A DNA stretch of 64,000 bases from Roseateles puraquae (GTDB taxonomy: Bacteria > Pseudomonadota > Gammaproteobacteria > Burkholderiales > Burkholderiaceae_C): contig NZ_NISI01000006.1 in NCBI RefSeq assembly GCF_002205845.1, positions 124,001 through 188,000 on the forward strand, in the 5' to 3' direction. Shown here one piece after another: positions 17,990 to 26,764 of this stretch (its first letter is position 1; each line of letters begins with the position of its first letter). The position numbers and the translations under genes are program-made. The notes below the pieces were generated by a model that saw only the letters and a list, made by a program, of their open reading frames with translations, made no database searches and was not told where the DNA came from.

Positions 17990-19511
17990 CCAGACCCGGC
18001 ACCGGGCACTTGGCCTGCTCGCGGCCGCGGCCGCGCTCGTGCTGGCCGGCTGCGCCGCCGGCCCGGACTACACCCGTCCCACCGTGCCCACCGGGCGCGC
18101 CTTCTCCGAGACGGCACCGGCCGATGCCGCGCCCGTGCATGACCTGCCGCGCGACTGGTGGACCTTGTTCCGCCACCCGGCGCTGGATGCGCTGATGGCC
18201 GAGGCCTTCAAGAACAGCCCGACCCTGGCTGCGGCACGGCATGCGGTGCGGGCGGCCGAGGAGGCCCGGCTGGCGCAGCAGGCCGCCTTGTGGCCGCAGG
18301 TGCAGGCAACCGAGAGCCCGACCCGCACCAAGATCGCCGGCAACCTGGGCGGCAATTCGCCCGGTGTGCAGGGCGATGGCAGCGTCATCAGCACGGTGTC
18401 CAACCCGCCCCGGTCAGCGGGCGGCACCGCCCCCTTCAACCAGCCGGTGATCTACAACTTCCACACGGCCCAGGTGTCCATCAGCTATGCACCGGACGTG
18501 TTCGGCGGCCTGGGGCGGCAGGTGGAGTCTTCGGCAGCGCTGGCCCAGGCGCAGACCTATGAATGGCAGGCCGCCCGCGTGACGCTCGCGGCCAACCTGG
18601 CCTCCGCGGCCATCCTGGACGCGCAGCTGCGCCAGCAGATCCGCTCGGCGCAGGCTGCCGCCCAGGCTGCGCAGGACGCGTTGCGCCTGGCTGAACGGTT
18701 GCGGCAGGGCGGCTATCTGGCCGGCAGCGATGAAGCCGCCCAGCGACTGGCGCTGCTGAGCCTGCAGCAGGCCGTCCCGCCGCTGCAGCAGCAGCTGGAG
18801 CAGAACCGCAACTGGATGCGCGCCCTGATCGGCGCGCCGCAGGACCGGCCCTTGCCGGCGTTCGAGCTGTCGGACTTCCACTGGCCACAGGCCCTGCCGT
18901 CCAGCCTGCCCTCCCAGCTGCTGGAACAGCGTCCCGACGTGCGTGCCGCCGAAGCGCAACTGCACGCGGCCGTGGCGCAGATCGGTGTGGCCCGGGCCGC
19001 GCGGTTGCCGCAGTTCGCGATCACGGCTGACGCCGGCGGTGCCGCGTCGCGGCTGTCGCAGGCCTTCCTGGCCAGCGGCCGCTTCTTCGACCTGACCGCC
19101 ACCTTGACCGCACCGTTGTTCGATGCCGGCGCCGCCAGGCACCGCGAGCTCGGCGCCGCGGCCACGGCGGCGCAGGCCGAGGCCCAGTACCGGGCCACGG
19201 TGCTGGGCGCGCTGCAGAACGTGGCCGACGTGCTGCAGGCCATGTCCGCCGATGACGCAGCCTGGACGCTGGCACAGCGCGGCACCGACACCACAGCCCA
19301 GGCACTGGCGCTGGCCCAGCGTCGCGTCGACGCGGGCTACCAGGACCGCAGTGCCCTGCTGGCCGCAGAGACCGCACACCATCAGGCCGAGCAGCAGGCC
19401 GCCGCAGCCCAGGCGGCGCGGCTGACCCACCTCGTGGCGCTGTACCAGGCGCTGGGCGGCGGCTGGTGGCATGACGACGACCCGCCCCGGGCGGCGGCCT
19501 CCCAACCCTGA
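17970..19511 (+). CDS. Outer-membrane efflux channel lipoprotein (NodT/TolC family)
   Basis: A 513-residue protein with a lipobox (LVLAGC) followed by AAGPDYTRP, the typical mature start of NodT-type OMF lipoproteins. Two repeats of long helices and strands follow, with conserved LLEQRPDVRAAEAQLHAA near 310. It overlaps the pump gene by 20 nt, an unusually long coupling overlap. It forms the trimeric outer-membrane exit duct of the RND system. Two stretches rich in Ser/Asn/Gly (about 110-160) are an insertion relative to short family members. Confidence 0.92.
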   Translation: MTARAPDQTRHRALGLLAAAAALVLAGCAAGPDYTRPTVPTGRAFSETAPADAAPVHDLPRDWWTLFRHPALDALMAEAFKNSPTLAAARHAVRAAEEARLAQQAALWPQVQATESPTRTKIAGNLGGNSPGVQGDGSVISTVSNPPRSAGGTAPFNQPVIYNFHTAQVSISYAPDVFGGLGRQVESSAALAQAQTYEWQAARVTLAANLASAAILDAQLRQQIRSAQAAAQAAQDALRLAERLRQGGYLAGSDEAAQRLALLSLQQAVPPLQQQLEQNRNWMRALIGAPQDRPLPAFELSDFHWPQALPSSLPSQLLEQRPDVRAAEAQLHAAVAQIGVARAARLPQFAITADAGGAASRLSQAFLASGRFFDLTATLTAPLFDAGAARHRELGAAATAAQAEAQYRATVLGALQNVADVLQAMSADDAAWTLAQRGTDTTAQALALAQRRVDAGYQDRSALLAAETAHHQAEQQAAAAQAARLTHLVALYQALGGGWWHDDDPPRAAASQP

Positions 19512-19524
19512 CGAAGGCACCTCC

Positions 19525-19887
19525 ATGCATCCGACCCTCAGGCTCCTTCCCGCATGTCTCGGTGCGCTGCTCAGCGGCGCGTTGCTGGCGGGCTGCGCCA
19601 CGGCCGAGCAGACCCAGCGGTTCAACGATGGCTGGAAGCCCGGCCACGTGAAGGCCGTCGGCACCGCGGCGGCGCTCGGCGAACAACATCCGCGCCTGGA
19701 CTGCCGGTCGACCACCGACGCCGACGCGCCCAACACCGTCTATGCCGTCGTGAGCTACCCGCAAGGGCACCGCCACCCGTCGGTCATCGCGTCGGTGCCC
19801 GAGCAGTTGCATCCGGGCCTGGGCGAGACCGTCTGGGTCAACAGCCAGCGCTGCGTGCCGCTGGAGCCGCGCGCGGCGGGCGACTGA
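19525..19887 (+). CDS. Small lipoprotein of the efflux operon
   Basis: A 120-residue protein with a lipobox (LLAGC, Cys about 24) and no recognised domain. It contains two further cysteines (LDCRS, QRCVP), potentially one disulfide. It starts 13 nt after the channel gene and ends 15 nt before the porin gene, so it belongs to the same transcript. A periplasmic accessory or metal-stress role is possible from context only. Confidence 0.75.
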   Translation: MHPTLRLLPACLGALLSGALLAGCATAEQTQRFNDGWKPGHVKAVGTAAALGEQHPRLDCRSTTDADAPNTVYAVVSYPQGHRHPSVIASVPEQLHPGLGETVWVNSQRCVPLEPRAAGD

Positions 19888-19902
19888 GGAGCACCGCCTC
19901 TC

Positions 19903-21201
19903 ATGCACAAGCCAACCATCCTTGGCGCGGCGCTGCTGGGCACGGCGCTGCTGGCCCACGCGCAAGCCGCCGAAGACTGGAACCTGCATGGCCAGCTGAC
20001 CTACATCGGCCAGCGCAAGCCGCGCTTGAACTCGCCCTATGCGGGCCCCAACAGCCTGCTGGCCGAGGCTGAGACCAGCTACTCCTTGACCGCCACGGCC
20101 GCTCTCGGCCTGCGGCTCGGCCCTCGCACGGAGGTCTACGTGAACCCGGAGGTGGCGCAGGGCCGCCCCATCTCGGGCCTGCTCGGCCTGGCCGGATTCA
20201 GCAACGGAGAACTCGCCAAGACCTCGGGCAGCCAACCCAAGCTCTACCGCGCCCGCCTGTTCGCCCGGCACACCATCGACCTCGGCGGCGATGCGGTGGA
20301 CCTGGCGTCGGCCGCCAACCAGCTGGCGGGCGCGACGACGACCCGCCGCGTGGTGCTGACGGCCGGCGCACTGTCGGTGCTGGACATCTTCGACAACAAC
20401 ACCCTGGCCCACGACCCTCGCATGCAGTTCATGAACTGGGCGTTCATGACGCATGCCGCCTACGACTACCCGGCAGACTCGCGCGGCTACACCTACGGCC
20501 TGGCCGCCGAATACATCGACGACGGCTGGGCCCTGCGGGCCGGGCGTTTCAGCGTGCCGCGTGAGCCGAACCAGCTGCAGCTGGACAACCGATGGCGTCG
20601 CCACTTCGGCGACCAGGTCGAGCTCAGCCGTGACTACCGCGTCGGTGGGCAGGACGGCACCGTCCGCCTGCTGGCCTGGCGCATGCACGCCGCGATGGCG
20701 GATTACGCCGACCTGCTGCCATCGGCAGGCAAGCCGCTGCCGCTGGATGACTCGGTTCGCGCGCTGCGCAGCAAGGCTGGCCTCGGGGTCAGCGTCGAGC
20801 AGGCCTTGTCCGACCAGCTGGGCCTCTTCTTGCGCGCCTTCGCGGCCGATGGCAAGACCGAGACCTACGCCTTCACCGAGGCCGACCGGTCCTTCTCGGT
20901 CGGCGGCCAGCTTCGCGGCGCGGGCTGGCAGCGCCCCGACGATGTGATCGGCCTGGGCCTGGCCTGCAGCGGGTTGTCGGCTCGCCACCAGGCCTACCTG
21001 GCGCGCGGCGGGCAGACCTTCTTCCTGGGCGACGGCGCGCTGCGCTACCGCGCGGAACAGGACGCAGAGCTGTACTACCGCACCGCCCTCGCGCCCGGCC
21101 TGTCCGCCACGGCCGACGTCCAGCAGATTCGCAACCCTGGCTACAACGCCGACCGCGGCCCGGCCTGGTTCTATGCCTTGCGGCTGCACTGGGAACAGTG
21201 A
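19903..21201 (+). CDS. OprB-like carbohydrate/anion porin
   Basis: A 432-residue exported beta-barrel protein. The signal peptide ends near AQAA (about 23), and alternating beta strands extend through the protein. The C-terminus QIRNPGYNADRGPAWFY resembles the end of OprB-type carbohydrate-selective porins, and the final residues LRLHWEQ are a plausible barrel-terminal strand. It sits in the efflux operon, where it would alter outer-membrane permeability alongside the pump. OprB-like is a family call; the substrate is unknown. Confidence 0.8.
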   Translation: MHKPTILGAALLGTALLAHAQAAEDWNLHGQLTYIGQRKPRLNSPYAGPNSLLAEAETSYSLTATAALGLRLGPRTEVYVNPEVAQGRPISGLLGLAGFSNGELAKTSGSQPKLYRARLFARHTIDLGGDAVDLASAANQLAGATTTRRVVLTAGALSVLDIFDNNTLAHDPRMQFMNWAFMTHAAYDYPADSRGYTYGLAAEYIDDGWALRAGRFSVPREPNQLQLDNRWRRHFGDQVELSRDYRVGGQDGTVRLLAWRMHAAMADYADLLPSAGKPLPLDDSVRALRSKAGLGVSVEQALSDQLGLFLRAFAADGKTETYAFTEADRSFSVGGQLRGAGWQRPDDVIGLGLACSGLSARHQAYLARGGQTFFLGDGALRYRAEQDAELYYRTALAPGLSATADVQQIRNPGYNADRGPAWFYALRLHWEQ

Positions 21202-21320
21202 GTGCCGCGCCGCCAAGCTGTCGCCCGACTGTCGGGCGTCAACGCCCCTCGTGCCCTGCCGTTCTTGTTCGCACGGGCCCGCCGTTTCAAGACTTCTCAC
21301 CCACCCTTCAGGAGCAACTC

Positions 21321-21821
21321 ATGAAAACCGCCCTCTCCCTCGCCCTCGGTACCTGCAGCCTGGCCCTGGCCAGCATGGCCTTCGCTCAGACCACGCCCAC
21401 GCCCGACCCGGTCACCCAGGTCCAGCAGGACAACGCGCAGATCCGCCAGGACAACCGCAACATCCACGTCCAGCGCAAGGAGATCGCGCAGGACAACGCC
21501 CGCGCCAACGCCGACAAGCGCCGCATCGGCCACGATGACCGCAAGCTCGCCCGCGAGCGCAGTGAACGCAATGCCGACCAGCGCGCCGAAGACCAGGCCA
21601 TCAAGCGCGGTGACGTGGCGGCAGCCCAGCGCGACGAAGCCGCCCGCGAACAGGAGAACCGCGACATCGGCCGCATCAAGCGCAACGAGGCCCATGCCAA
21701 GGCTGACCTCGCCGCCACTCGCGCTGACCGCCACGAGGAGTACAAGGAACTCGGCAGCGCCAAGGCCCAGAAGGCCGCCGACGTGCACAAGCGCAACGTC
21801 GACGCGAGCAAGATCCACTGA
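21321..21821 (+). CDS. Periplasmic coiled-coil protein of unknown function
   Basis: A 166-residue protein with a clean signal peptide (cleavage near AFAQ, about 23). The mature chain is almost entirely charged helix (repeated D/N/R/K/A/Q with QDNAQIRQDN and RDIGRIKRNEAH patterns), so a long coiled coil is expected. GGAG lies 6 nt before the ATG, which decides this start over the in-frame upstream codons. It follows the porin gene by about 120 nt and may be a separate unit. No family was recognised. Confidence 0.8.
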   Translation: MKTALSLALGTCSLALASMAFAQTTPTPDPVTQVQQDNAQIRQDNRNIHVQRKEIAQDNARANADKRRIGHDDRKLARERSERNADQRAEDQAIKRGDVAAAQRDEAAREQENRDIGRIKRNEAHAKADLAATRADRHEEYKELGSAKAQKAADVHKRNVDASKIH

Positions 21822-21892
21822 GGCCCGCGGCCTGCGCGGGGCGCTGCAGACCGGCGCCCCGCCACGGCCGCGGCGGCGCGCCAGCCCCACTC

Positions 21893-24800
21893 TCACAAGG
21901 AGTTCAGGAAGGCCAGCAGTGCGTCCCGGTCAGCCTTGGACAGTGCCTCGAAGCGCTGGCGCGATTTCTCCGCCTCGCCACCGTGCCACAGGATGGCCTC
22001 GGTCAGGTTGCGGGCGCGGCCGTCATGCAAATAGCCCACCTTGGCGCTGCTGCCCATGACCTTCTCGGTGTAGCCGATGCCCCACAGCGGTGACGTGCGC
22101 CAGAAGCTGCCCTGGGCCTGGCCTTCGCTGAAGCTGTCAGCCAGGGCCGGGCCCATGTCGTGCAGCAACAGGTCGGTGTAGGGCTTGATGGTCTGGTTGC
22201 GCAGCTCGGCGAACAAATGGCCCGAACCGGTCTTCAGCGTCGTGGTGTGGCAGGCGGTGCAGCGCGCATCCGAGAAGATGCGCGCGCCGGCTGCGACCTG
22301 CAGCGGGTCTACGCGGTGCTCATCCAGCGGCGCCACGCCCTTGGGGAAGCCGCTGGCCAGGCTGCGCTGGGCCGGCACGGCCAGCAGCGCGAGGTAGCGC
22401 GACACCTGCTGCAGGTCGGCCTCCGAGATGCCCGGCTCGGCCTTGCCCGCGGCGCAGGCCGCCGGGCCGCTGTTGCAGGCACGGCTCGGGTAGACGGGCG
22501 AGGTCACCGCCATGTCCTGCAGCAGGGCCGCGGCCGTCTGGTGGCGCAGCGAGGCCTTCGCGGCCTTCCAGCCGAAGCGGCCCAGGCGCACCGCGCCGGT
22601 CTCAGGGTCGAAGACGAAGTTGGGCACGCCCTTCACGCCGTCGGCATCGGGCGTGGCGCGTGCCAGCGCGAGGATGTCGGCTTCGGGCACGGCCTCCAGC
22701 AGGCCCACGCCGATCATCGGCTGCGCAGACCGCAGCGAGAACACCGGCGGCACGGGCCCGTCGAAGGCGAGCGTGGGCTTGCGCAGCTCCACCACCGTGC
22801 CATCGGCCAGCTTCACGCTGCGCGTCTCGAAGCCCGACACCCGCACGCCCTGGCCCCAGTCCTGCGGCGTGCCGCTGGCGGACTGCGCATTCATCTGGAT
22901 GGCCGTGCCATAGCGCGAGTGCGGCACCTGCTGGCCGGTGGCGTCCAGCATGGCGGCGCGCACGGTCATGGTGTCAAGGCGCTGGTTCACCGCGGTGGGC
23001 GCGGGGCTGCGGCCGTTGTTCACGTGGCAGCCGATGCAGGCGCTCTGGTTGAAGCGCGTGCCCTGCAGACCCACGGCGGGTTGGTAGCGGTCGTTGCCGG
23101 GCTCGTTGTGGTCGCCGGTCGTGAAGTTGGTATGCACCAGCCGGCGGCCTTCCACGAAGCGCTGCATGTTCTGCATGCCCGCATGGTTATGCGGCTGCTG
23201 GAACATGAAGAGGCCGTTGTCCGAATAGTTGTACGACACCGAGCCGTCACCGCCGGTCAGTGTCGCCACCGGCAGCGGCGCGTTCATCAGCCGCGGCTGC
23301 ACGCCGTAGGACGGGCGCAGGCCCACGCCGACCACATAGGTCCATTCGCCGGCGTAGTAGCGGATGCCCCCGTTGTCGCCGATGGCCTGCATGGCCTGGG
23401 TGGTCGAGAAGAACGAGGGCGAGACCTCGATCACATCACCCACCACCAGCGGCCGGGCCGGCACGCTCTTGCCGTTGGGCAGGCCGTCGGCGCCGAGGTC
23501 GGCATGGCCCGGGTAGTTTTTCACCGTGAGGCTGCAGCCGTTGTTCAGCAGGTTGGCGCTGAGCAGCTTGCCGTTGGGCGGGTAGGCGACCGGCGGGCAG
23601 ATCGCGAGCTTGTTGTCGACCAGCTCGCCCGGCGCCATCCAGCCGTAGCCGGTGACGCCCGGGCGGTCGAAGGCGCGGAACCACGCCACGCCGCCGGGCA
23701 GCTGCGGCTGCGTGAAGTACTGGTTGACCTTCAGCGCGGGCTGGGTGACGCCGGCCACGCGACTGTTGTCGATGATCTCGAAGCCCCAGGTGCGGTTCTT
23801 GAAGTACTGCGGCACGAAGGTCAGGAAGTTGCCTGGGCCCTTGTCGACCGGGTTGCCGAGTGCATCGACCGTTTCGTTGGGGCCGTAGCCAGGCTCATTC
23901 CAGTCCTCACCGCGCTCCCGGCCGTGGCGGGCCAGGCCGCGCACGCCGAAGCGCGTGACGAGGGTGCCGTCAGGCAGCGTGAACTGCAGCGACTCCAGCG
24001 GCTCGGCGCTCGTGGGCAGCGGTACCAGGCCGGTGCCGCTGGCGGGGAAGCGAAGCGCCGAGGTGGCGATGTCGGGCAGGGTGTTGTCGCTGCCTGGCGT
24101 CTTGAACTCGACCTCGAACAGCGAGTAGCCGTACTGCGTGGCCCGCGCGATACCCTGCAGACGCAGGTAGCGGGCGTTCATGCCGAGGTTGAAAAACTCC
24201 TCGGTGCCGCCGCGGCCGTTGGCGACGTTGCGGATCTCGGTCCAGGTCTTGCCGTCGTCCGACGTGCGCAGCGAATAGGCCTTGCCGTAGGCGTTCTCCC
24301 AGACGAGCTTGAGATAACCCACCGCCGTCTTGCTGCCGAAGTCGAACTGGATCCAGGCGCCGTCCTCGAAGGCGCTGGCCCAGCGCGTGCCGGGTTTGCC
24401 GTCGATGGCCATCGCGGCGGAAGCACCGGCGTTCTCTGTCGCCGAAGAGGTGGCTGCGACCGGCTTGACCGCCTGGCCCGCCTCGGTCGGGCTTGGCGCC
24501 GGTGAAGGTGCCGGTGCGGGCGCAGGCGCGGGGGCCGGTGCCGGGCTGGGCGCCACGCCCGAGAAGGCCTGGATCTCGAAGATGGAGTACCCGTAGGCCG
24601 AGGAGCGCTGGATGCCCTTCATGCGCAGATAGCGCCCCTGGCCCGACAGGCCCGTCCAGTCCTCGGTGCCGCCCTGGCTGCCGGAGACGGCCTTCAGGGT
24701 GGTCCAGGTGGCGCCGTCCGCCGACACCTGCAATTCGTATTGCGTTGCGTGCGCCCGCTCCCAGTCGATGCGCACCCGGTTGATGGACACGGTGCGGCCG

Positions 24801-25099
24801 TAGTCCAGCGTCAGGAACTGGTCGTCCGTGAAACCGCTGCTCCAGCGGGTGTTGCTGTCGTGGTCGATGGCGGCGGCGGCCGACAGGTCGCCGCGCTCGG
24901 AGGCGCTGGCGGTGGCATTGACCGGGGTCAGTGCAGCTTCGGTGTCAGCCGCGGCGGCAGCCAGGGCCTTGGCCAGGGGCGGCGCTTCGCTGCGCTGTAC
25001 ACCCGGTTCGGGATTGCCGCCACCACAGGCGGCCAGGGCAAGGCTGAGGGCCAAGGGCAGGCCTCGTGTGGAAAGTTGGCGCATCGGCGGTCGTTTCAT
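21893..25099 (-). CDS. Di-heme oxidoreductase (DHOR) lipoprotein with two discoidin domains
   Basis: A 1068-residue lipoprotein (lipobox LALAAC, Cys about 25). Two F5/8-type-C (discoidin) domains lie at about 70-180 and 210-335, joined by a Pro/Ala linker (about 182-205). The remaining 700 residues match the di-heme oxidoreductase family. Haem-binding CIGCH is at 688-692 and CTACH at 947-951, and the family's C-terminal SPLWGIG, YLHDGRARNLTEA and ILWHGGEA are present. Usual DHOR proteins are about 480-500 residues and lack discoidin modules. AGGAG 6 nt before the ATG at 25099 fixes the start. The protein is probably surface- or periplasm-anchored, with the discoidin domains binding carbohydrate or another ligand. 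It is divergent from a MocR regulator. Confidence 0.88.
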   Translation of the reverse strand: MKRPPMRQLSTRGLPLALSLALAACGGGNPEPGVQRSEAPPLAKALAAAAADTEAALTPVNATASASERGDLSAAAAIDHDSNTRWSSGFTDDQFLTLDYGRTVSINRVRIDWERAHATQYELQVSADGATWTTLKAVSGSQGGTEDWTGLSGQGRYLRMKGIQRSSAYGYSIFEIQAFSGVAPSPAPAPAPAPAPAPSPAPSPTEAGQAVKPVAATSSATENAGASAAMAIDGKPGTRWASAFEDGAWIQFDFGSKTAVGYLKLVWENAYGKAYSLRTSDDGKTWTEIRNVANGRGGTEEFFNLGMNARYLRLQGIARATQYGYSLFEVEFKTPGSDNTLPDIATSALRFPASGTGLVPLPTSAEPLESLQFTLPDGTLVTRFGVRGLARHGRERGEDWNEPGYGPNETVDALGNPVDKGPGNFLTFVPQYFKNRTWGFEIIDNSRVAGVTQPALKVNQYFTQPQLPGGVAWFRAFDRPGVTGYGWMAPGELVDNKLAICPPVAYPPNGKLLSANLLNNGCSLTVKNYPGHADLGADGLPNGKSVPARPLVVGDVIEVSPSFFSTTQAMQAIGDNGGIRYYAGEWTYVVGVGLRPSYGVQPRLMNAPLPVATLTGGDGSVSYNYSDNGLFMFQQPHNHAGMQNMQRFVEGRRLVHTNFTTGDHNEPGNDRYQPAVGLQGTRFNQSACIGCHVNNGRSPAPTAVNQRLDTMTVRAAMLDATGQQVPHSRYGTAIQMNAQSASGTPQDWGQGVRVSGFETRSVKLADGTVVELRKPTLAFDGPVPPVFSLRSAQPMIGVGLLEAVPEADILALARATPDADGVKGVPNFVFDPETGAVRLGRFGWKAAKASLRHQTAAALLQDMAVTSPVYPSRACNSGPAACAAGKAEPGISEADLQQVSRYLALLAVPAQRSLASGFPKGVAPLDEHRVDPLQVAAGARIFSDARCTACHTTTLKTGSGHLFAELRNQTIKPYTDLLLHDMGPALADSFSEGQAQGSFWRTSPLWGIGYTEKVMGSSAKVGYLHDGRARNLTEAILWHGGEAEKSRQRFEALSKADRDALLAFLNSL

Positions 25100-25240
25100 G
25101 GGGTTCTCCTGATTCGGTCCCTGCCATCCCTGCGCCTTCGGCACCTAAGATGACATCGTCGTCATTCACGGCTCATGGCCAGCTTCTGGCCGGCTCAAGA
25201 CGGCGCGCATGCTGCCCCGAGGGCATGCCACCGGTCGCAG

Positions 25241-25274
25241 ACCAATTCAGGCCCGCCCGACCAAACCAATTCAG
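25241..25274. promoter_or_regulatory. Direct repeats, probable MocR binding sites
   Basis: The decamer ACCAATTCAG occurs exactly at 25241-25250 and 25265-25274, spaced 24 bp start to start, directly before the MocR start codon. MocR/GabR-type regulators commonly bind paired direct repeats in the intergenic region they share with their target, so autoregulation and control of the divergent di-heme gene is a fair inference. Confidence 0.55.
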
Positions 25275-25281
25275 CTCCACC

Positions 25282-26742
25282 ATGCGCCGCCCGACCGAGC
25301 ATTCGCTGACCCTGAGCCCGCGCGCCCCCGGCGTCACGCTGCAGCAATGGCTGTACGCGGCCCTTTGTGAAGCAATGCGCGACGGGACCCTGCAACCCGG
25401 CAGCCGGCTGCCGACCACCCGCAGCCTGGCGCGCGACCACGGCGTCTCGCGCTCCACGGTCACCGCAGTCTTTGAGCAACTTCTTGCCGACGGTTACATC
25501 TCGGCGCGGGTCGGTCGCGGCAGTTTTGTCGCGCCGGGTCTGGCGCGCCAGGCCGCCGAGCCGGCGCCGCGCCGCCCGGCGCCCGAGGCATTCCTGTCCC
25601 GCCGCGGCCGGCAGTTGGTGGACGAGGGTGCCGGGGTGCTGTCACGCCACGGCCCCTTGCCTCGCACCTTCGAGGCCGACCGCATCGACACCAGCCTCTT
25701 CCCGGCTGCCGTGTGGGCGCGGCTGGCTGCACGACGTGCGCGCTGGTACGAAGGCCAGGTGATGGCCGAGCCGCAGTGGCAGGGCCTGTCGGCGCTGCGT
25801 CAGACCCTGGCCGACCAGCTCGCGCTGTCGCGCGGCCTGCGTTGTGACGCGGGGCAGATCGTCATCGTGTCGGGCACGCGCCAGGCGACCGACCTGCTGG
25901 CGCGCTTGCTCGTCAACCCCGGCGAGCCGGTGTGGCTCGAAGACCCCGGCTCACACGCGCTGCAGGCGGTGTTGGCCGCCGCCGGAGCCCAGGTGGTGCC
26001 GGTGCCGGCGGATGACGAAGGCCTCGCCGTCGACGCGGGCCTGCGCGTGGCGCCCCGCGCCCGCCTGGCCTGCGTGACGGCCGGTGCGCAGATGCCGCTG
26101 GGCCAGCCCATGTCGACCGCACGGCGACAGGCCCTGCTGGCGTGGGCGCAGGCCAGTGGCGCCTACGTGCTGGACAAGGATCTCGCCGGTGACCTGCATT
26201 TCGACGGCAGCGGCGGCGACGCCCTGAAAGCCGCGGACACCGGCGACTGCGTCATCCACCTGGGCAGCCTCGCCTTCAGCATGGCGCCCTGCAAACGCCT
26301 GGCCTATGTGGTGCTGCCCCACCGCCTTGTGGACCCGTTCTGCAAGGCCCTGACGCTGACCCAGGGCCAGCCGTCGTTGCTGGAGCAGGCCGTGCTGAAT
26401 GACTTCATGGCCGACGGGCATTGGGCGCGGCATGTGCGCCAGCTGCGCGCGGTCTACGGTTTTCGTGCCGACGTGCTGCGCCATCACCTGGACCGCCACT
26501 TCGGACGCTGGCTGGAGATGCCGCCGGTGCAACGCGGCCTGAACATGACCGTGCGCCTGCCCGCGGCCACGCGCGACGCCGACATTGCCGCCCGCGCGGC
26601 CGCGGCTGGCGTCTCAGTCACGCCCCTGTCGGCCTATGCGCTGCAGCATGCAGCGCCGCCGGGGTTGCGGCTGGGCTTTGCGGCCTTCTCCGAAGTGAGC
26701 ATCCGCGACGGCGTGATGCAACTCGCTCGCGCAGTGGGCTGA
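25282..26742 (+). CDS. MocR-family PLP-dependent transcriptional regulator
   Basis: A 486-residue protein. An N-terminal GntR winged helix (about 15-85; LYAALCEAMRDGTLQPGSRLPTTRSLARDHGVSRSTV in outline) is fused to a type-I aminotransferase fold (about 130-480). In the aminotransferase part, the region YVLDKDLAGDLHF aligns with the usual DDYDSEF, and the PLP-lysine region HLGSLAFSMAPCKRLAY retains the downstream Lys/Arg. The Lys of the usual GTFSK motif is not obvious at its normal place, so PLP binding is uncertain. It is divergent from the di-heme gene. Confidence 0.87.
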   Translation: MRRPTEHSLTLSPRAPGVTLQQWLYAALCEAMRDGTLQPGSRLPTTRSLARDHGVSRSTVTAVFEQLLADGYISARVGRGSFVAPGLARQAAEPAPRRPAPEAFLSRRGRQLVDEGAGVLSRHGPLPRTFEADRIDTSLFPAAVWARLAARRARWYEGQVMAEPQWQGLSALRQTLADQLALSRGLRCDAGQIVIVSGTRQATDLLARLLVNPGEPVWLEDPGSHALQAVLAAAGAQVVPVPADDEGLAVDAGLRVAPRARLACVTAGAQMPLGQPMSTARRQALLAWAQASGAYVLDKDLAGDLHFDGSGGDALKAADTGDCVIHLGSLAFSMAPCKRLAYVVLPHRLVDPFCKALTLTQGQPSLLEQAVLNDFMADGHWARHVRQLRAVYGFRADVLRHHLDRHFGRWLEMPPVQRGLNMTVRLPAATRDADIAARAAAAGVSVTPLSAYALQHAAPPGLRLGFAAFSEVSIRDGVMQLARAVG

Positions 26743-26764
26743 GCCCAGCGCGAGCGAGCCCCGA

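Noticed and set aside
19021-21300. A minus-strand frame of about 760 codons opposite the channel and porin genes
   Set aside because: Antisense composition artefact; the plus-strand genes have signals and family motifs.
22160-24505. A plus-strand frame of about 780 codons opposite the di-heme gene
   Set aside because: Antisense to a protein with two haem motifs and a lipobox; no family features of its own.
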